Shown: one piece after another, positions 60,026 through 64,000 of the stretch
Layout: each line of letters starts with the position of its first letter
How positions within the stretch are numbered: position 1 is the first letter of the stretch
DNA from: Halobellus captivus
Lineage (GTDB): Archaea > Halobacteriota > Halobacteria > Halobacteriales > Haloferacaceae
Assembly: GCF_007655485.1 (NCBI RefSeq)
Contig: NZ_VJXQ01000002.1
Location: 467,424 to 531,423, forward strand
Reading direction: 5' to 3'
DNA length: 64,000 nt
Notes under the pieces: model-generated
The model's database searches: none
The model's input: only the letters and a program-made list of their open reading frames with translations
Told to the model about the DNA's origin: nothing
Position numbers and translations under genes: made by a program

Positions 60026-60925
60026 TCAGACGTACCCCATCGCTTCTAGGTGTGACGCGATCTCGTCTCGATCCTCTCCCGACAGGTCCACACAGTTGTC
60101 GTCACGGGTGATTCGCCTGCGCTCCCCCGTCTCGTGTACGTGCCACGGAATCTCGATGAGTTCGTCGACGTAGATACCGTCTGGATGGCCATAGTGCTTA
60201 ATTGGGACCGGCCACATACGCTCGCCTAGCATCTCGCCGTGGTCCGCACTCACTACCGTTCGCCCTGGGAGTTTTTCGAGGAGTGATTCGACTTCCGAGA
60301 GGACGATATCGAGTGTCTCCACGTACGCCTCACGAACCTCGGACTGCGTCACGTCGCTCCGCGCGACGTTTTCGTGGAAGTCGTACCTCCACGTGAATTT
60401 CTTTCCTATCTCTCCGAGATACGGTTGGTGAGGTTGTCCGTAGTGGACGACGAGACGCTTGTTCGGATAGGCGTTGAGGGCCTGTCGTGCGTGCCGCGTG
60501 ATTGCTTCTGGGGATGTCGTCTTCATATCCCCAGCAGTCACCGTATCTTCTGGATCGTTCACCCAGACGAAGTCGTGGAGATCCGGTCGCTGTTCCTTCG
60601 GAATCGCTTGAATTTGGTTGATGGCCGTAACGTAGACGGTATCCCGCAAATCTCGTTCTGCGAAGTTAGCGCGCACCCACTCGCGGGTCATCGACGCCTT
60701 CGAGCGCCGTTTCTCCGTATCGCCCGGAAGTGATTCGTGGGCTGAGAATATATCGTAGCGGCAGGCGTCGAGTATGACGAGCGTATCCCAGTCCTCCTCG
60801 AATATGTCGGTGCCGCCGTCATTGAACTCCGAATCGCAGCGGAACGAGTAGTAGGCGCGGTTAATCTCCCACGCGAGGTACTGAGGATTCCGTAACCCAG
60901 ACACGACCTGGGGAAAGGAGTACAT
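60026..60925 (-). CDS. Small alkaline phosphatase/sulfatase-fold protein (DACRYD type)
   Basis: A 299-residue paralogue of the gene at 53236. The first metal strand reads TLVILDACRYDIFSAHESL and the second VVSADHGEMLGERMW. The lengths agree to one residue and both end with a short alanine/glycine-rich tail (EAMGYV here). There is no signal peptide and no formylglycine motif. It is convergent with the flippase, leaving 6 nt between stop codons. Substrate unknown; transfer or removal of phosphate or sulfate groups on glycans is inferred from context. Confidence 0.75.
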   Translation of the reverse strand: MYSFPQVVSGLRNPQYLAWEINRAYYSFRCDSEFNDGGTDIFEEDWDTLVILDACRYDIFSAHESLPGDTEKRRSKASMTREWVRANFAERDLRDTVYVTAINQIQAIPKEQRPDLHDFVWVNDPEDTVTAGDMKTTSPEAITRHARQALNAYPNKRLVVHYGQPHQPYLGEIGKKFTWRYDFHENVARSDVTQSEVREAYVETLDIVLSEVESLLEKLPGRTVVSADHGEMLGERMWPVPIKHYGHPDGIYVDELIEIPWHVHETGERRRITRDDNCVDLSGEDRDEIASHLEAMGYV

Positions 60926-60979
60926 CTTGTCTAAACGGAACGCCTAGTTGGGTATAATAGCCTCGGATTACCTAAGCTG

Positions 60980-61183
60980 CTACCGCACTCTGTGAAGAGT
61001 TCTCGATGACCTCACTTCCTGGCCGGGAGATGGTTTCGAGGTCTGTTCGTCGCCGCTCAGATCCCGGTGAGATTGCCGAGAATGGAGGAAGGCCCACGCA
61101 CCCGTTGAGAAAACCCGGTCACTCATAACAACGTCTAGTACGCCGAAAGCGGTCGTGGCGTACACGGGAGTCCCATATACCAA
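60980..61183 (-). pseudogene. Decayed C-terminal fragment of a GT4 glycosyltransferase
   Basis: On the minus strand the frame reads GTPVYATTAFGVLDVVMSDR, which matches GTPAYATPVSGVLDVVKED in the GT4 gene at 37732. After that the match continues only in pieces and in other frames: SRDL-like and EVIEN-like segments can be read. So the reading frame is broken and the N-terminal 270 residues are missing. It is a remnant of a related glycosyltransferase, not a working gene. Confidence 0.65.
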
Positions 61184-61261
61184 GATTCATTCCAGAATTG
61201 TGGTCGACAACCCTTTGATTAGGTGTGCCAGCATCAACAGAAGCCTCAGACGGTTCAATTC

Positions 61262-61954
61262 TGTGGGTACCTCGTTTAGGTCTACCCAGCCCGCAAGTTA
61301 GATGTCGACGAGTGACCGATCCTGAGCCACTATTTCGACCAACCCCTCAAACTCGACGGCCACGGATTACTTGTCGTCTACAAGAAAGAATAGCTGATTG
61401 AGTACTACGGGGGCGAGCACCAAGCATTTCCGATCACCTACACACACCAACGCGAACCGGAAGGGCTCCTTCACGCATTACTCACCGTCAAGGAACACGT
61501 CAACGAAGACTTCATTCTAATGCTCGGTGACAATATCTTCGACGCGAACCTCACGGGTGTCCTCAACCGTCAACGGGAAGACCACGCCGACGCAGCCTTC
61601 CTCGTCGAAGAAGTTCCGTACGAAGAGGCATCTCGGTACGGCGTCTGCGACACCAACGACTACGGCGAAATCGTCGAGCTCATCGAGAAGCCCGACGAGC
61701 CGCCGACGATCCTCGTGATGACGGGCTTTTACACGTTCTCTCCGGCGGTCTTCCACGCCTGTCACCTTGTTCAGCCCTCCGATCGCGGCGAGTACGAGCT
61801 CTCGGACGCGATCGATCTACTCATTCAGTCCGGACGGACGATCGACGCGATTCGAATGGATGGCTGGCGAATTGACGTGGGATTCCCGGGGGATCGTGAG
61901 GAGGCAAAGCGGCGACTCGAAGAAGGTTTCAAACCAGAGGAAGCGCCCGCTTAA
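61262..61954 (+). pseudogene. aglF: aglF pseudogene with several in-frame stop codons
   Basis: The frame that ends at 61954 aligns along its length with AglF at 39890. The last 144 residues (from MLGDNIFDANL at 61520) are intact and very similar. Upstream the same frame reads RKLDVDE-stop-PILSHYFDQPLKL (against KALVEVNNKPLVEHVFDDLINL) and LLVVYKKE-stop-LIEYYGG (against VVVGYLKEKIMERYGDE). The stops are at 61277, 61313 and 61391. The LAAGKGTRLRP signature is lost. The C-terminal open frame could still be translated but lacks the nucleotide-binding site. Confidence 0.7.
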
Positions 61955-61958
61955 TAAC

Positions 61959-63197
61959 CTACGAGCCGTATAGAGAAGCGTCAGCGTCGGATCTGATCGC
62001 CCGAAGGAAACACCCCGCGAACATTAGAGTGAGCCCGTAGAGCGGCAGCGATGCGAATGCCAGAACTGGAATCGCGATATCCAAGATTCCCGTTCGGGCG
62101 AGGCCGAGAAACTCGACGACAGGAATCAATTCGTTCCGATTGAAGTTATAAACGAGAATCACGGCCCCGATCGAGTAAAACAGATGCTCCAGACGTCGTC
62201 GTTCTATGTACAGAAGCACCACGAGTGGACCATACACCAAGTACATATCCAGATCCTGCGACGTCGGCATCACAAACGTGATCGCGATCACCGTCGCCAA
62301 CAGCAGAGTCGCCCGCTCGGTCAGCGTCTCATCGGAGAGACGAAGATAGATAAATCCGAGGAGCGCCGCGACGACGACGAAAATGACCGGGATCCACGTT
62401 ACCGGATCGACAGTTGGAAAGAGTTGAGCGAGCGGGCGAATCAGCGTCACGGCCTCGTTATCCGGGCTGGAACCCCCCGCGAAGAGACTGCGGACGCGAA
62501 CCCGGCTTCCGGTGGTCGTCTCGAAGTATCGCACGTACGCATCGAATCCGAAGAGAAGCACGCCAGCGAGTGTTGCTCCTACTCCAGTCACGACCGCAGC
62601 GATGATGGCTCTCGTGTTTCGCGTGCGCAAGAGAAACAACCCCCAGAGTGCGGGGAATATTTTGAACAGGGATGCAAGCGCCCAGAGCGCGCCGCCGCGC
62701 TCGTCCTTGTGCTTTTCGAGGAGGATCCAACCGACTCCGAGGGCGGCTCCGAGGAAGATCTCGATCCCCCCGAGAACGGTGATGACGATCGGATACAGGC
62801 TCAGGCCGACGAACCCGGTGATAAGGGCCATATCGAGTCCTTCGAGTTCCACCTTCGAGCGGAGGAACTTGGCGAGGATGGCCCCATAACCCAGCGCGAC
62901 TGCGACACCGAGGAGTCGTTGGACGAGCAAGGCTGTCGAAAAGTCGAAGAGTAGAACGTAGGGATAGAAAAACAGCAGCACAATCGGGGTATACACGTAG
63001 AGGCCGTAATCCGTCTCGTACACGACCGGACCCGAGAGACTCAACTCGGCGGCATAGTAGAAGACGTCGAATGTGTTTGCTGGATTTTGTCTGAAGAGGG
63101 CGTAAAAACCGACGGTAAGGAGTCCTGCGAAGATACCGAGCGACAACGCCAACCGTGCACGAAACCTCCAAGACGAGATCTGTTCGGGGAAATTCAT
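61959..63197 (-). CDS. GT87/DUF2029-family membrane glycosyltransferase
   Basis: A 412-residue protein with about ten hydrophobic segments. Between segments 1 and 2 lies the extracytoplasmic region FRQNPANTFDVFYYAAELSL, with acidic residues in the place of the catalytic Asp of the GT-C fold; VYTPIVLLFFYPYVLL follows. GT87 enzymes use polyprenol-phosphate sugars and act on the outer face of the membrane. The start at 63197 (MNFPEQISSWRF) is chosen because the first helix follows directly. It is divergent from the GT2 gene at 63298 and its 3' end is next to the aglF pseudogene. Confidence 0.8.
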   Translation of the reverse strand: MNFPEQISSWRFRARLALSLGIFAGLLTVGFYALFRQNPANTFDVFYYAAELSLSGPVVYETDYGLYVYTPIVLLFFYPYVLLFDFSTALLVQRLLGVAVALGYGAILAKFLRSKVELEGLDMALITGFVGLSLYPIVITVLGGIEIFLGAALGVGWILLEKHKDERGGALWALASLFKIFPALWGLFLLRTRNTRAIIAAVVTGVGATLAGVLLFGFDAYVRYFETTTGSRVRVRSLFAGGSSPDNEAVTLIRPLAQLFPTVDPVTWIPVIFVVVAALLGFIYLRLSDETLTERATLLLATVIAITFVMPTSQDLDMYLVYGPLVVLLYIERRRLEHLFYSIGAVILVYNFNRNELIPVVEFLGLARTGILDIAIPVLAFASLPLYGLTLMFAGCFLRAIRSDADASLYGS

Positions 63198-63297
63198 CGT
63201 TTGCGCAGCGTCGTTCGAGTGACAATAAGATACTGATCCCCGATGGTAACTCGAGAACGGAATACTTATTCGATCACTTTGGATACCTCCAAAAAAC

Positions 63298-64000
63298 GTG
63301 TCTGTGGGATTAGTCCTCCCGGCGTTCGAGCCGGATACCCCAAAACTCGAATCATATATCCGCTCCCTTCGCGAAACGGTCTCTCCCGACTGTATCAGAG
63401 TGGAGCTGGACGTACCCGGCGGAGAGGCGATCTCGTTCCCAGAGTACTCAGATGTCACAGTGAACACCGTGAGAGAACGACGTGGGAAGGGACTCGCAAT
63501 CACACAGGGGTTCGAAGCACTCGAAACGGAGATACTCGGATTCGCCGACGCAGACGCGAGTACGCCAGCGGCCTCTCTCGAAGAGATTGTAACCGCAGTG
63601 GGTAACGGGGCAGATCTGGCTGTCGGTTCGCGCCGCCATCCAGAGTCGAAGATTCACACACATCAAAGCATACTACGGCGGAAACTCGGAGATGGGTTCG
63701 CTGCGGGAAGTCGACTACTCCTTCCAGTCACACTGTACGATTACCAGTGTGGCGCGAAAGCACTCACACGAGAGACGTGGCAAGAGATCCGAGAATATCT
63801 CTACGAAAACGGATTCGCGTGGGATATCGAACTAGTAACGGTTGCGGACGCTCGCGGGCATTCATTGGTAGAGATCCCTGTTTCTTGGATAGATGATCCC
63901 CGTTCAACGGTGAGTACGTGGGACACCGTCGTAAATCTCGGACGGACCGTGTTATCACTCAGAAGACGATATCCCGGGATAACGAACGGGACGGAGAGCA
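63298..64000 (+). CDS. GT2 glycosyltransferase, dolichol-phosphate type, truncated by the window end
   Basis: An open frame from the GTG at 63298 to the last base of the window, with no stop codon. It encodes at least 234 residues. Segments seen: SVGLVLPAFEPDTPKLE (start of the GT2 fold), ERRGKGLAITQGFEAL, the metal motif FADADASTPAAS, LAVGSRRHPESK and YDYQCGAKALTRETW, then ENGFAWDIELVTVADA. These mark dolichol-phosphate glycosyltransferases (AglD/AglJ relatives). An A/T-rich box ATACTTATT (63262-63270) lies 28-36 nt upstream, which fits a leaderless GTG start. It shares a divergent promoter region with the GT87 gene. Confidence 0.85.
   Translation, partial: MSVGLVLPAFEPDTPKLESYIRSLRETVSPDCIRVELDVPGGEAISFPEYSDVTVNTVRERRGKGLAITQGFEALETEILGFADADASTPAASLEEIVTAVGNGADLAVGSRRHPESKIHTHQSILRRKLGDGFAAGSRLLLPVTLYDYQCGAKALTRETWQEIREYLYENGFAWDIELVTVADARGHSLVEIPVSWIDDPRSTVSTWDTVVNLGRTVLSLRRRYPGITNGTES

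Overview
The window is chromosomal DNA from a halophilic archaeon (class Halobacteria). The evidence is the high G+C content, the acidic predicted proteins, the haloarchaeal N-glycosylation genes (AglJ, AglF and AglG types), Tat-type lipoprotein export, archease, GatD, two archaeal tRNAs, and TATA-like boxes about 25-35 nt upstream of start codons, as expected for leaderless mRNAs. The genus cannot be fixed from the sequence.

Region 1 (1-19.9 kb) is mostly housekeeping and conserved haloarchaeal genes: the end of gatD, a zinc-finger/membrane protein pair, a deaminase-type amidohydrolase, tRNA-Glu and tRNA-Thr, a fused 3-hydroxyacyl-CoA dehydrogenase/enoyl-CoA hydratase, an AlkA-type glycosylase, a GNAT protein, two exported or membrane proteins (one with a cytoplasmic winged helix), archease, a DUF502 membrane protein, a degenerate MBL-fold protein, a ribbon-helix-helix regulator, aglJ, a GlmU-like enzyme, an MFS transporter and a universal stress protein. 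Several gaps between genes hold 21-40 nt imperfect tandem repeats.

Region 2 (20.1-30.6 kb) looks like a catabolic island. It has two ACMSD-superfamily amidohydrolases, a Rieske ferredoxin, an IclR regulator, a LigM/DesA-like tetrahydrofolate-dependent O-demethylase homologue, a tripartite tricarboxylate transporter (TctC, TctB, TctA) and a class II aldolase/decarboxylase. Together these suggest uptake, O-demethylation and decarboxylation of methoxylated or carboxylated aromatic compounds. This is the most unusual system here. No ring-cleaving dioxygenase is visible. An AT-rich gap (30.64-31.05 kb) separates it from the next region.

Region 3 (31-64 kb) is a large surface-glycan locus: two flippases, GT2, GT4 and GT87 glycosyltransferases, three SDR epimerases, glmU-glmS, aglF, and a set for a diacetamido-uronic acid (a UDP-GlcNAc dehydrogenase-like enzyme plus a 3-dehydrogenase, aminotransferase and acetyltransferase operon). 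It also has a second DegT aminotransferase, two asparagine synthase-type amidotransferases, a FemAB-like GNAT protein, a NeuD-like acetyltransferase, a GH43-like propeller protein and three alkaline phosphatase/sulfatase-fold proteins. At 60.98-61.95 kb lie a decayed GT4 fragment and an aglF pseudogene with several in-frame stops. The window ends inside a GT2 gene that starts with GTG.
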